From contig LLZO01000108.1 of NCBI GenBank assembly GCA_001567545.1, positions 1 to 41,877 on the forward strand: DNA of 41,877 bases, given 5' to 3'. Origin of the DNA: Candidatus Tepidiaquacellales bacterium OLB5 (GTDB lineage Bacteria; Bacteroidota; Ignavibacteria; Tepidaquicellales; OLB5). Shown here piece after piece: positions 18,631-26,646 of this stretch. Under the pieces are notes generated by a model, which was not told the DNA's origin, did no database searches, and was given only the letters and a program-made list of their open reading frames with translations. How positions within the stretch are numbered: the stretch's first letter is position 1; each line of letters starts with the position of its first letter. The position numbers and the translations under genes were made by a program.

Positions 18631-21600
18631 ATGAAATTAGAAGATTTATCAGCAGAGCAGCGTGAAAAACTGGCTGAATTTGGCGTAAATACCTGGTTTG
18701 TTATGGAGTTACTTGAAAACTACCTTAACAATCCCAATTCAGTTGGTAAAGACTGGCAGGAACTGTTTTCTGGGTTAAACATACAGACAAATGGAAAAAT
18801 ATTACCTGAAATAAAAACTGCAGAAACACGTCCTTCAGGAAATCAAAACGGATTAACCACGGGAACATACGTTTCTTACAACACCCCCGGCACACAACAA
18901 AGTATAAATTTTCCCCAGCCATCGGAAGGTGAAGAACCGATCCAGATAAAAGGAGCGGGTGAGAGAATTATTGAGAACATGACCTCAAGCCTCACTATTC
19001 CAATAGCAACTTCATTCAGGGCAATACCTGTTAAAGTACTGGAAGAGAACAGGCTGATAATTAATAATTATCTGAAAAAGAACAACCGGGGCAAAATTTC
19101 ATTTACCCATATTATAGGCTGGGCAATTGTAAAAGCAATTGCATCAATTCCGGCGATGAATAATTCTTTTACTGTAATTAATTCTCAGCCTCACGTTATA
19201 AAAAAGAACAAAGTTAATCTTGGACTGGCTGTTGATCTTGAAAAAAAGGATGGTTCACGTTCACTAATTGTGCCTAATATTAAAGGCGCAGAGAAAATGG
19301 ATTTTAAACAGTTCTTTGATGCATACAATGATATTATCAGCAGATCAAGGAGCGGAAAAATCGATATATCCGATTTCCAGGGTACTACAATTACACTTAC
19401 AAATCCGGGAACCATAGGAACAGCGGCATCACAGCCAAGGCTGATGATTGGACAGGGAGCAATTATTGCAACCGGCGCGCTTGACTATCCAGCAGAATAC
19501 CAGGCAGTAACAAAAGATATAATTACAATGCTTGGGATAAGCAAAGTGATGAATATCACCAGTACTTATGACCACAGGATCATCCAGGGAGCTGAATCAG
19601 GGATGTTCCTTCAGAAAATGAACAAGCTGCTCATAGGCGAAGAGAGTTTCTATGAAAATATATTCAGCGATCTGGGAATGCCCGTAAAACCAGTTGCATG
19701 GAAAACTGACAATAACCCGGAAAACTTTGACGGAATTGATAACCTTGAAGAAATAGAAAAACAGGCTAAAGCTATCCAGCTTATCAATATGTACAGGGTA
19801 CGCGGACATTTGCTTGCAAATCTTGATCCATTAAAACCTGTTGCCAAATATCACCCGGAGCTTGACCCAAACACCTATGGTTTTACAGTATGGGACTATG
19901 ACAGGCAGTTCATTACGCCCCGGCTTGCCGGATTAAGAACAGCAACACTGAGGGAAATACTTGATATACTTCAGAAAACGTACTGTGAGAATATAGGGGT
20001 TGAATATATGCATATACAGGACCCAAAGGAAAAATTCTGGCTGCAGGATAAAATGGAGCCGATAAAAAACCAGCCATCATTTACAGCAGATGAGAAAAAG
20101 CATATTTTGTACAAGCTGATACAGGCAGAAAACTTTGAAAAATTTGTTGATAAAAAATATATAGGACATAAACGTTTCTCGCTTGAAGGTTCGGAAACCA
20201 TTATTCCTGTGCTGGATTTCCTGCTTGCGCTTGCTGCAAAGGATAAAGTAGATGAGCTTGTACTTGGAATGGCACACAGAGGAAGGCTGAATGTACTTGC
20301 TAATATAATCGGAAAGAATCTGCAGGAAATATTTTCTGAGTTCGAAGATATAACTGACGTTGATTCAGTTGAAGGTTCAGGCGATGTAAAATATCACCTT
20401 GGTGCCTCTGGAACATATGAAACATTGTATGGTGATGATATTAATGTTTCTGTTGCTTCTAATCCTAGCCACCTGGAGTTTGTCAATCCGGTAGTGGAAG
20501 GAATTATAAGGGCTAAACAAACTATGATGGATGACACAGAAAGAGATAAATATATTCCTGTGTTAATTCATGGTGATGCTGCCATAGCCGGCGAAGGGAT
20601 AGTTGCTGAAACATTAAATCTTTCACAATTAAAGGGGTACAGTACAGGCGGAACTATACATATAATTGTAAATAACCAGATAGGATTTACAACCAGCCCG
20701 GTAGACGCAAGATCAACTGTTTATGCATCAGATGTTGCAAAAATGGTTCAAGCGCCAATATTCCATGTAAATGGCGATGACCCGGAAGCTACTATGCTTG
20801 TTACCAAGCTTGCTTATGAGTACAGAATGATGTTCCATAAAGATGTTGTGATTGATGTATATAGTTTCAGAAGACTGGGACATAATGAATCTGATGAGCC
20901 TGCATTTACTCAGCCGGTTCTGTATAAAGCCATTAGGAACCACCCTACTGTAAAAAATATTTACCAGGATAAACTTTTAAATGAAAAGGTCATATCAAGT
21001 GATGATGTAAAAGAAATGGAAGAGACTATTTATGAGATCATGGATAAAGGATACACTAAAGCCCGTACAGGGGAACAGATATTCAGGCCGGATACGCCGA
21101 TACGGCTTACGGATGAACAGGTTAAAATTTTAAGGTCGCATCAGCTTCCCAAAATCACAATAGAAGAGCTGAACAAAGTTGTGGATATAATCACAACTTT
21201 GCCGGCTGATTTTCATCTGCACCCTAAACTTAAAAAGTTCATTGAAACAAGACGCGAATTCATTACGAGCGATATACCTGTTGACTGGGCATTTGCAGAA
21301 GCACTTGCTTTTGGCACACTTTTAATGGAAGGTATTCCGGTAAGGTTAAGCGGACAGGATAGCGCCCGGGGAACATTTTCTCAAAGGCATATTGTATTGA
21401 CAGATATGGAAACTGAGAAGGAAATAATTCCGCATAATAATATTGCGCCGGAGCTGGCGAAAATAGAGCCGCTGGACAGTTTGCTTTCAGAAGCAGCAGT
21501 TCTGGGATTTGAATTCGGTTACAGCATATCTGATCCGCTTACTCTTGTTTTGTGGGAAGCACAATTTGGAGATTTTGCAAATGCAGGCCAGGTAATTATT

Positions 21601-22341
21601 GATAATTTTATTACAGCCAGCCAGGATAAATGGAACCTGCCCAGCAATATTGTATTGCTGCTTCCTCACGGGCAGGAAGGGCAGGGACCAGAACACTCAA
21701 GCGCGCGGCTTGAAAGATTCCTTACATTATGCGCAGACGATAATATTACAGTATGTAATCCTTCAACGCCTGCACAGTACTATCATTTATTAAGAACTCA
21801 GGGAAAATATAAGAACCGCAGACCGCTGGTAATTATGACCCCAAAAAGCCTGTTAAGGCTTCCTGAAGCCAGGTCACCAAAAAATGAATTTGCAGAAGGA
21901 AAGTACAAACTGGTTATTGATGATAATGAAATCACTGACAGGAATAATGTCAAACGTGTTATATTAACCAGCGGCAAGTTTTATTATGATCTTGCAAAAT
22001 ACAGGAAAGAGAATAATATTACAAACACAGCAATTGTAAGAGTCGAAAGATATTATCCTTATCCATCGGAAGAAATTAAAGCAGTAATTAGCCAATATCA
22101 AGAAGCTGATGAGCTGTTCTGGGCACAGGAAGAACCTCATAATATGGGAGCATTGATCTTTATGTCATACAGGCTTAAGAGGGATCTTCAGCAGATAAGC
22201 TCTAAAATGATCTTATACGGTGTAAGCCGTGATGAAAGTCCGGCACCGGCACCCGGTTCAAATTCTGTATTTACACAGACTCAGAAAAGACTGCTTAAAG
22301 AAGCTTTTTCTGAGATAGAAACAATTACAGATATTAAATAA
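18631..22341 (+). CDS. kgd: Fused E2-E1 2-oxoglutarate dehydrogenase (mycobacterial Kgd type)
   Basis: A 1236-aa multifunctional 2-oxoglutarate decarboxylase/dehydrogenase of the TCA cycle. The N-terminus (GVNTWFVMELLENYLNNPNSVGKDWQELF) is the short E1 recognition segment. After a linker comes an E2-type succinyltransferase catalytic domain (about 105-345) with TYDHRIIQGAESGMFL, His315 being the catalytic His. From about 375 to the end is the thiamine-diphosphate E1: VLGMAHRGRLNVLANI, HGDAAIAGEGIVAETLNLS (cofactor-binding GD near 648), VNNQIGFTTSP, RRLGHNESDEPAFTQP, SGQDSARGTFSQRH and LPHGQEGQGPEHSSARLERFL. This E2-before-E1 fusion without a lipoyl domain is the actinobacterial Kgd layout. 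A separate lipoylated E2 and an E3 would have to be encoded elsewhere. Confidence 0.93.
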   Translation: MKLEDLSAEQREKLAEFGVNTWFVMELLENYLNNPNSVGKDWQELFSGLNIQTNGKILPEIKTAETRPSGNQNGLTTGTYVSYNTPGTQQSINFPQPSEGEEPIQIKGAGERIIENMTSSLTIPIATSFRAIPVKVLEENRLIINNYLKKNNRGKISFTHIIGWAIVKAIASIPAMNNSFTVINSQPHVIKKNKVNLGLAVDLEKKDGSRSLIVPNIKGAEKMDFKQFFDAYNDIISRSRSGKIDISDFQGTTITLTNPGTIGTAASQPRLMIGQGAIIATGALDYPAEYQAVTKDIITMLGISKVMNITSTYDHRIIQGAESGMFLQKMNKLLIGEESFYENIFSDLGMPVKPVAWKTDNNPENFDGIDNLEEIEKQAKAIQLINMYRVRGHLLANLDPLKPVAKYHPELDPNTYGFTVWDYDRQFITPRLAGLRTATLREILDILQKTYCENIGVEYMHIQDPKEKFWLQDKMEPIKNQPSFTADEKKHILYKLIQAENFEKFVDKKYIGHKRFSLEGSETIIPVLDFLLALAAKDKVDELVLGMAHRGRLNVLANIIGKNLQEIFSEFEDITDVDSVEGSGDVKYHLGASGTYETLYGDDINVSVASNPSHLEFVNPVVEGIIRAKQTMMDDTERDKYIPVLIHGDAAIAGEGIVAETLNLSQLKGYSTGGTIHIIVNNQIGFTTSPVDARSTVYASDVAKMVQAPIFHVNGDDPEATMLVTKLAYEYRMMFHKDVVIDVYSFRRLGHNESDEPAFTQPVLYKAIRNHPTVKNIYQDKLLNEKVISSDDVKEMEETIYEIMDKGYTKARTGEQIFRPDTPIRLTDEQVKILRSHQLPKITIEELNKVVDIITTLPADFHLHPKLKKFIETRREFITSDIPVDWAFAEALAFGTLLMEGIPVRLSGQDSARGTFSQRHIVLTDMETEKEIIPHNNIAPELAKIEPLDSLLSEAAVLGFEFGYSISDPLTLVLWEAQFGDFANAGQVIIDNFITASQDKWNLPSNIVLLLPHGQEGQGPEHSSARLERFLTLCADDNITVCNPSTPAQYYHLLRTQGKYKNRRPLVIMTPKSLLRLPEARSPKNEFAEGKYKLVIDDNEITDRNNVKRVILTSGKFYYDLAKYRKENNITNTAIVRVERYYPYPSEEIKAVISQYQEADELFWAQEEPHNMGALIFMSYRLKRDLQQISSKMILYGVSRDESPAPAPGSNSVFTQTQKRLLKEAFSEIETITDIK

Positions 22342-22366
22342 AACAATAATATAGATATAGTATCTT

Positions 22367-22399
22367 AAAAAGGAAAACTAGGTCAGGTTTTCCTTTTTT
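22367..22399 (+). terminator. Rho-independent terminator after kgd
   Basis: A 12-bp stem (22367-22378 with 22387-22398; core GGAAAAC/GTTTTCC) encloses an 8-base loop and runs into a T-tract. Confidence 0.75.
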
Positions 22400-22559
22400 A
22401 TATAAATATCATAATAAAGTATGATAATTCACCACGGTATCTGTATATTTCAGTTAACATGAATTTTTAACAATAATATAGATTCATTAACCATATTGGT
22501 TATTTACAAACGCTAATTTATGCATTATTTTAGTATTGTATTTTTTTTAAAACTTGGCA

Positions 22560-22578
22560 ACCTTTACATTACAAAGGT
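22560..22578 (+). promoter_or_regulatory. Hairpin covering the ribosome-binding site of the 34-aa gene
   Basis: ACCTTT (22560-22565) can pair with AAAGGT (22573-22578), which contains the Shine-Dalgarno for ATG 22587. The hairpin could limit translation. A six-pair stem is modest, so this is tentative. Confidence 0.3.
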
Positions 22579-22586
22579 GAAAAATT

Positions 22587-22692
22587 ATGAACACTGATAT
22601 AACAAATTTCAAAAAAACGCAGCAACGTATTTATTGCCGGAGCATTAACAGTTTTTCTTGTGATCATAATTATCGGCTTTATATTCGGCTGA
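22587..22692 (+). CDS. 34-aa single-TM protein, frameshifted at a poly-A run
   Basis: ATG 22587 has a Shine-Dalgarno (AAAGG) nine bases upstream. The plain frame loses sense after MNTDITNFKK. Removing one A from the A7 run at 22611-22617 gives RSNVFIAGALTVFLVIIIIG and ends in FIFG with TGA at 22690-22692. The product is a short hydrophilic head plus one membrane helix of 34 aa. The gene 220 bases downstream encodes a matching protein (MNTKEI..., ending VIGFVFG), which supports the corrected reading. I do not recognise the family; the shared design suggests a small subunit or modulator of a membrane complex, which is speculation. Confidence 0.55.
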
Positions 22693-22723
22693 GGTATTGT
22701 GATTGCATGTATCCGGCAAAAAA

Positions 22724-22770
22724 GAATTCTGCTGTCTGAAACAGGGCGGCAGAATTCATTTTCTTGCTTT
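22724..22770 (+). terminator. Possible terminator after the 34-aa gene
   Basis: GAATTCTGC (22724-22732) pairs with GCAGAATTC (22749-22757) around a 16-base loop. The tail TTTTCTTGCTTTT is T-rich but interrupted, so termination may be partial. Confidence 0.45.
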
Positions 22771-22911
22771 TGAACCCTAACAACTATATAATTAAGGTAA
22801 TTGAATACAATATAACTGATTAAGGTGATTGTCCTTATAGCATTCAAATATTAATTTAAATTCAGAAAATTGAATTAATATTAACTAATTTCAGAGGAGA
22901 AATTCGGTAAA

Positions 22912-23046
22912 ATGAATACAAAAGAGATAAACGAACGCATTACTAATCAGCAAATGACTGCAGTTACAAAAAGCAGTAATTTATATATCGGAACTACAAT
23001 AGCAATAATGCTGGCAATCATTGTAATCGGGTTTGTATTTGGTTAA
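22912..23046 (+). CDS. 44-aa single-TM protein related to the 34-aa neighbour
   Basis: An intact ORF (44 aa): a polar N-terminus of about 25 residues (MNTKEINERITNQQ...) and one membrane helix, IGTTIAIMLAIIVIGFVFG, at the very C-terminus. AGAGGAGA at 22893-22900 is a good ribosome-binding site, and a strong terminator follows at 23080. The MNT start, the xxSN(V/L) before the helix and the IIGF(I/V)FG end match the 34-aa protein upstream. The two are probably a duplicated pair. No function can be assigned. Confidence 0.6.
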   Translation: MNTKEINERITNQQMTAVTKSSNLYIGTTIAIMLAIIVIGFVFG

Positions 23047-23079
23047 AATAATTGTTTTAACATACTTCATTTCACTATA

Positions 23080-23109
23080 AAAGCTTTGTTCGACGGACAA
23101 AGCTTTTTT
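23080..23109 (+). terminator. Rho-independent terminator after the 44-aa gene
   Basis: A perfect 10-bp stem AAAGCTTTGT (23080-23089) / ACAAAGCTTT (23097-23106) with a seven-base loop and a following T-tract. It may also serve the convergent gene at 23150. Confidence 0.8.
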
Positions 23110-23149
23110 AAATTATGATTAAGATATGTAATTACTTAAGTTAAAAGCA

Positions 23150-24613
23150 TTACAGTTTTTCAATTTCACTGAGCTTTCTAAGAAGCCAGGGTCTGTTAAT
23201 TAATGGAGTGCATTCTATAATTTCATTTTTCAGCACAGGCAGATCATCCAGGTCCGCCTTTCCTATTTTATTTTTAATACAGAAAATTCTTTTTGAATAG
23301 TTAACATAATTATTGATAGAATCTTTTATTTTTTCAAATACAAGTTTGTTTCCGGATATAAAATGCCTGTAACTATCAATATGAAAAAGGAACGGCTCTA
23401 TTTCGTTAGTATCAAAATAAAGCTTTAGTGTTAGCGATCTAACATTATGTTTGTATGTCATATCGTCAGTTGTGACCTTTGAAAGATAACTGAAAGCTTT
23501 ACTGTATTCACCTTTATAATAACATAGATTAGCCCGGCAAAAACTAAGCGTATCTTCTTTAGAATCATCTTTTAGCTTTTTACCGTCTTCCTCAATAAAA
23601 TTTTCAACCCACTCTGATTCATTCATTTCAAGTCCGGTTGTTACTATATTCATAAAGAAAACATTAGGAATATTACCCGCAGCGGTTGTAAAAAGATCTT
23701 TCTCTACCATTTCGCGGTTATTAAGAAACAGCTCTTTTATATACATATCATCACCTTTAGAAATTCTTATATAACAATAATTAGTTAGTGAAATGTATAT
23801 ATCCCTTTTAACATCCCTGGGCAGTTTATCAAAATCTTTTTTAGCAAAATCTTTCAGTAAAAAATAAAATTTTTCATCCTGAGACCTAAGGAGCTTGAAA
23901 GTATAATAAAGATACTTAATATGATCTAATTCAAGATACCTGCTTCCTATATTATTCAAGAATGTATCAATTTCATCTTCAAAATTTAACCTGTAGTTAT
24001 AGTTGTGTTTCTTCTGGTTATTTATCATATGCAGGTTGCGGTACATTATTTCTAATAGTGAGTTTACAGTCACCAGGTCAGATATCTCCTGATCTCTGTT
24101 TGACTGATCGATATAAACATCACGGTACATAATATCGTGAGCTCTTTTAGATTTTTCAAGTTCCAGTTTGTATTTATAATATTCCAGGTCTTTTATTTCG
24201 GTATTATTAAGCAGTGCCTCTGCTTTCTCCAGGTTCTTTTTGTATAGTGATTCAATTTTTCTTTTACTGTAATCATTCATTAACAGGATACGGGATTTAA
24301 GATCATCACTTGAGTAAATTTCTGATAATAAAAACATTTCTGTAAGTTTTAGCATATCTGAAAATATATTCCTTAACAATTTATCGTTAAATCCTTTATC
24401 CGGGTACAATTTTCTGAATATTTCTTCTTTATTAAAATTTTTACTGCTGAATGAAGGATAGTTTTTTTTCAGTAAATCATAGAGTTTCAGAGGAAGTTTC
24501 TCTGAATTATAATATGGTGAATTAAGGAAAAGACCAAAGGCTTTAAATTCCTCTTTTGAAAAGGTCTTAATAATTTCTATGAATTTTACATTTAGCATAT
24601 AATCAAAATTCAA
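23150..24613 (-). CDS. Helical-repeat protein of unknown function (paralogue of the first gene)
   Basis: The protein is 487 aa, highly charged and predicted all-helical. It has a TPR-like C-terminal half (for example CRANLCYYKGEYSKAFSYLSKV near residue 365). It has no signal peptide, membrane segment or catalytic motif that I recognise. The first 40 residues (LNVKFIEIIKTFSKEEFKAFGLFLNSP) align in pattern with the gene at 111-1601, as does the overall length. It sits convergent to the small membrane-protein genes and divergent from the T9SS genes. Paralogues of this size are common in Ignavibacteria. Function is unknown. Confidence 0.6.
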   Translation of the reverse strand: MNFDYMLNVKFIEIIKTFSKEEFKAFGLFLNSPYYNSEKLPLKLYDLLKKNYPSFSSKNFNKEEIFRKLYPDKGFNDKLLRNIFSDMLKLTEMFLLSEIYSSDDLKSRILLMNDYSKRKIESLYKKNLEKAEALLNNTEIKDLEYYKYKLELEKSKRAHDIMYRDVYIDQSNRDQEISDLVTVNSLLEIMYRNLHMINNQKKHNYNYRLNFEDEIDTFLNNIGSRYLELDHIKYLYYTFKLLRSQDEKFYFLLKDFAKKDFDKLPRDVKRDIYISLTNYCYIRISKGDDMYIKELFLNNREMVEKDLFTTAAGNIPNVFFMNIVTTGLEMNESEWVENFIEEDGKKLKDDSKEDTLSFCRANLCYYKGEYSKAFSYLSKVTTDDMTYKHNVRSLTLKLYFDTNEIEPFLFHIDSYRHFISGNKLVFEKIKDSINNYVNYSKRIFCIKNKIGKADLDDLPVLKNEIIECTPLINRPWLLRKLSEIEKL

Positions 24614-24905
24614 TAAATAAATTTTCTAAAAATACCCTGATAAATTCAAAAATGCAAATATTATATATATTTATAAGGATTTTGTTAATTGCCTTTTTTT
24701 ATATAAAAATGGCATATTTTAAAAGATTAAATAATTATTTAGTTGAATAAAAAAAAAATCTTCAATTTTTCAGGGTGCAGTTATATCTGCAATATTTGCA
24801 TTTTTCTGTAAATTTTCAAGTTTTTTGCTCCACTGGGATTTGATAGGTATATCTCTGAGGTGCAAACTAACGATTATTTCTTTCATTTACATAGCCTTGT
24901 AAAAC
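24614..24905. other. AT-rich divergent intergenic region
   Basis: Between the helical-repeat gene and the T9SS propeller gene I see no ORF or RNA gene. It contains long A- and T-runs (a 10-A run near 24751) and must hold the promoter of the minus-strand gene, though no exact TAnnTTTG was found there. Confidence 0.3.
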
Positions 24906-24913
24906 TATCTTTG
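24906..24913 (+). promoter_or_regulatory. TAnnTTTG -7 element before the propeller gene
   Basis: TATCTTTG is an exact -7 match 30-56 bases upstream of the two candidate start codons. No TTG is visible at the usual -33 position. Confidence 0.4.
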
Positions 24914-24961
24914 TACCGTTAGAAAAATTCATCTAAAAATTAAATGAAAGGAATTACAAAA

Positions 24962-26590
24962 ATGAAAACTTTATCAGCTGCAGTTTTATTTTTAGCTTTA
25001 ACATTAACAGTATTATCCCAGAATAACTGGGTTAACACTTTTAACTCAGGAGGTACAAATCCTGATGATGCAAATTATCATGCAATAGATAACCAGGGCA
25101 ATACTTATGTTACAGGTTATTCAGCTCCCGGTGGATACCCTGATGGCGTACTGGTAAAAGTTAGCCCTTCAGGTAATACAGTCTGGTCAAAATATTTTTA
25201 TGGTTATAATGGAGGAAATGCCATTGGCAGAAAAATATTAATTGATCAGAACAATAATATATTTGTTTTTTCAGAAGGTGAAAGTTTTGGGAACAGCAAC
25301 GATTTTTTCCTTCATAAATTTGATAGTAACGGAAATTTGCTTATTTCCGTTAGACATGGAGACCCTGCATATAATGAAACTTTCGGAGATGCTATTTTTG
25401 ATAACTCAGGAAATATTGTTGTTGCAATTTCCGGAAGAACTCCGGTTGATACATTATACAGAACAATAATGCTAAGATATGATAAAAACTGTATGCCATT
25501 GGGCTATGGTACTTGTGAACCTTACGGCGGAAATAACTATCCCGGTAAACTCATAAAAGATCTGAGCGGCAATATTTTTGTAATTGGATCTATTTTATAT
25601 CGTTTTCAACAGGATCATGCTCTAGTTGTAATACTAAAGTTAAATACACAGTTTCAGCAAATTGCAAGTTCAAGTATTTCAGCTCCCCTAAATTCAATTA
25701 CTTTTTTCTGCGCAGCAGAATCTATGCTTAATACAGATATTATCGTATGTGCTTCTTACCCGGCATCAAATGGTGAAAAAAATATGAAAATTCAAAAATT
25801 AAACAATAACTTAACAATTATCTGGGATCGAGATTATAATATTGTAAACGGACAGTCTGAATTTTACACTGATATGAAGATTGATAATTATTCTAATATT
25901 TATTTATCAGGTTATTCAAATTCAAACGGAGATGCAGATGCCATAACAGTTAAACTTGATATTGACGGAAATATGATTTGGAATAAAGTATATGACAGGT
26001 CAGGAAATTATGATGAAGCACGTAAAATTGCAGTCGATGGAATGGGAAATGTTTATACAGGTGGCATGTCCTCATCAAACAGTTCAAATTTTGATGCAAT
26101 GATTTTAAAATATAACGCAGCAGGTGTTTTACAATTTGAATACAATTACAATGGACAGGCATTTTCAACAGACCTATTCAGTTTTATAACTGTTACTTCA
26201 TCTGGAATTATAACAGCAAGCGGCCGAACAACAAATTTGGTTAATAATGTTCATAATTCAGATATATTTACAGTACGTCTAGATGCTGTATTTACCGGAA
26301 CCGGTACAATTTCAAGTGAAATTCCATCTGAGTTCAGCCTGTCACAGAACTATCCAAATCCCTTTAATCCTTCAACAACTATAGGTTTTAATATTCCCTC
26401 AAATTCTAAAGTGAATCTGGTTGTATTCAATTCTGCAGGTCAGCAGGTTGCAGAGCTTGTAAATGAAAATTTAAACGCCGGAACATATGAATACAAATTT
26501 GATGCAGGAAAACTTACTAGCGGAGTATATTTCTACAGGCTTACTACAGATAATTTCACTGAAACAAAGAAAATGATTCTGGTAAAGTAA
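24962..26590 (+). CDS. Secreted SBBP-type beta-propeller protein with T9SS sorting domain
   Basis: A signal peptide (MKTLSAAVLFLALTLTVLSQ) leads a repeat region of about 430 residues with SBBP-like propeller blades. The blade motif is (I/V)DxxGNxYVTGYS ... DxxLVKxxxxGNxxWSKxY; clear copies are near the start and near NYSNIYLSGYSNSNGDADAI and MGNVYTGGMSSSNSSNFDAM. The last 85 residues are a type IX secretion sorting domain: SLSQNYPNPFNPSTTIGFNI, LVVFNSAGQQVAELVNENL, SGVYFYRLTTDNFTETKKM. The protein should be exported, carried across the outer membrane by T9SS and possibly surface-anchored. I chose ATG 24962 because an AAAGGA ribosome site precedes it; ATG 24944 is the alternative. Ligand unknown. 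Confidence 0.85.
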   Translation: MKTLSAAVLFLALTLTVLSQNNWVNTFNSGGTNPDDANYHAIDNQGNTYVTGYSAPGGYPDGVLVKVSPSGNTVWSKYFYGYNGGNAIGRKILIDQNNNIFVFSEGESFGNSNDFFLHKFDSNGNLLISVRHGDPAYNETFGDAIFDNSGNIVVAISGRTPVDTLYRTIMLRYDKNCMPLGYGTCEPYGGNNYPGKLIKDLSGNIFVIGSILYRFQQDHALVVILKLNTQFQQIASSSISAPLNSITFFCAAESMLNTDIIVCASYPASNGEKNMKIQKLNNNLTIIWDRDYNIVNGQSEFYTDMKIDNYSNIYLSGYSNSNGDADAITVKLDIDGNMIWNKVYDRSGNYDEARKIAVDGMGNVYTGGMSSSNSSNFDAMILKYNAAGVLQFEYNYNGQAFSTDLFSFITVTSSGIITASGRTTNLVNNVHNSDIFTVRLDAVFTGTGTISSEIPSEFSLSQNYPNPFNPSTTIGFNIPSNSKVNLVVFNSAGQQVAELVNENLNAGTYEYKFDAGKLTSGVYFYRLTTDNFTETKKMILVK

Positions 26591-26607
26591 TTTTATGAAC
26601 TAAAACA

Positions 26608-26639
26608 GGTCACCGGAAAATTCCGGTGACCAAAAGGAG
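26608..26639 (+). promoter_or_regulatory. Intergenic hairpin followed by Shine-Dalgarno between the two T9SS genes
   Basis: An 11-bp perfect stem (26608-26618 / 26621-26631; core GGTCACCGGAA) with a two-base loop is followed two bases later by AAAGGAG (26633-26639), the ribosome site for ATG 26647. No T-run follows, so it is more likely an mRNA-processing, stabilising or attenuating element than a terminator. A look-alike follows the second gene. Confidence 0.55.
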
Positions 26640-26646
26640 AATAAAA

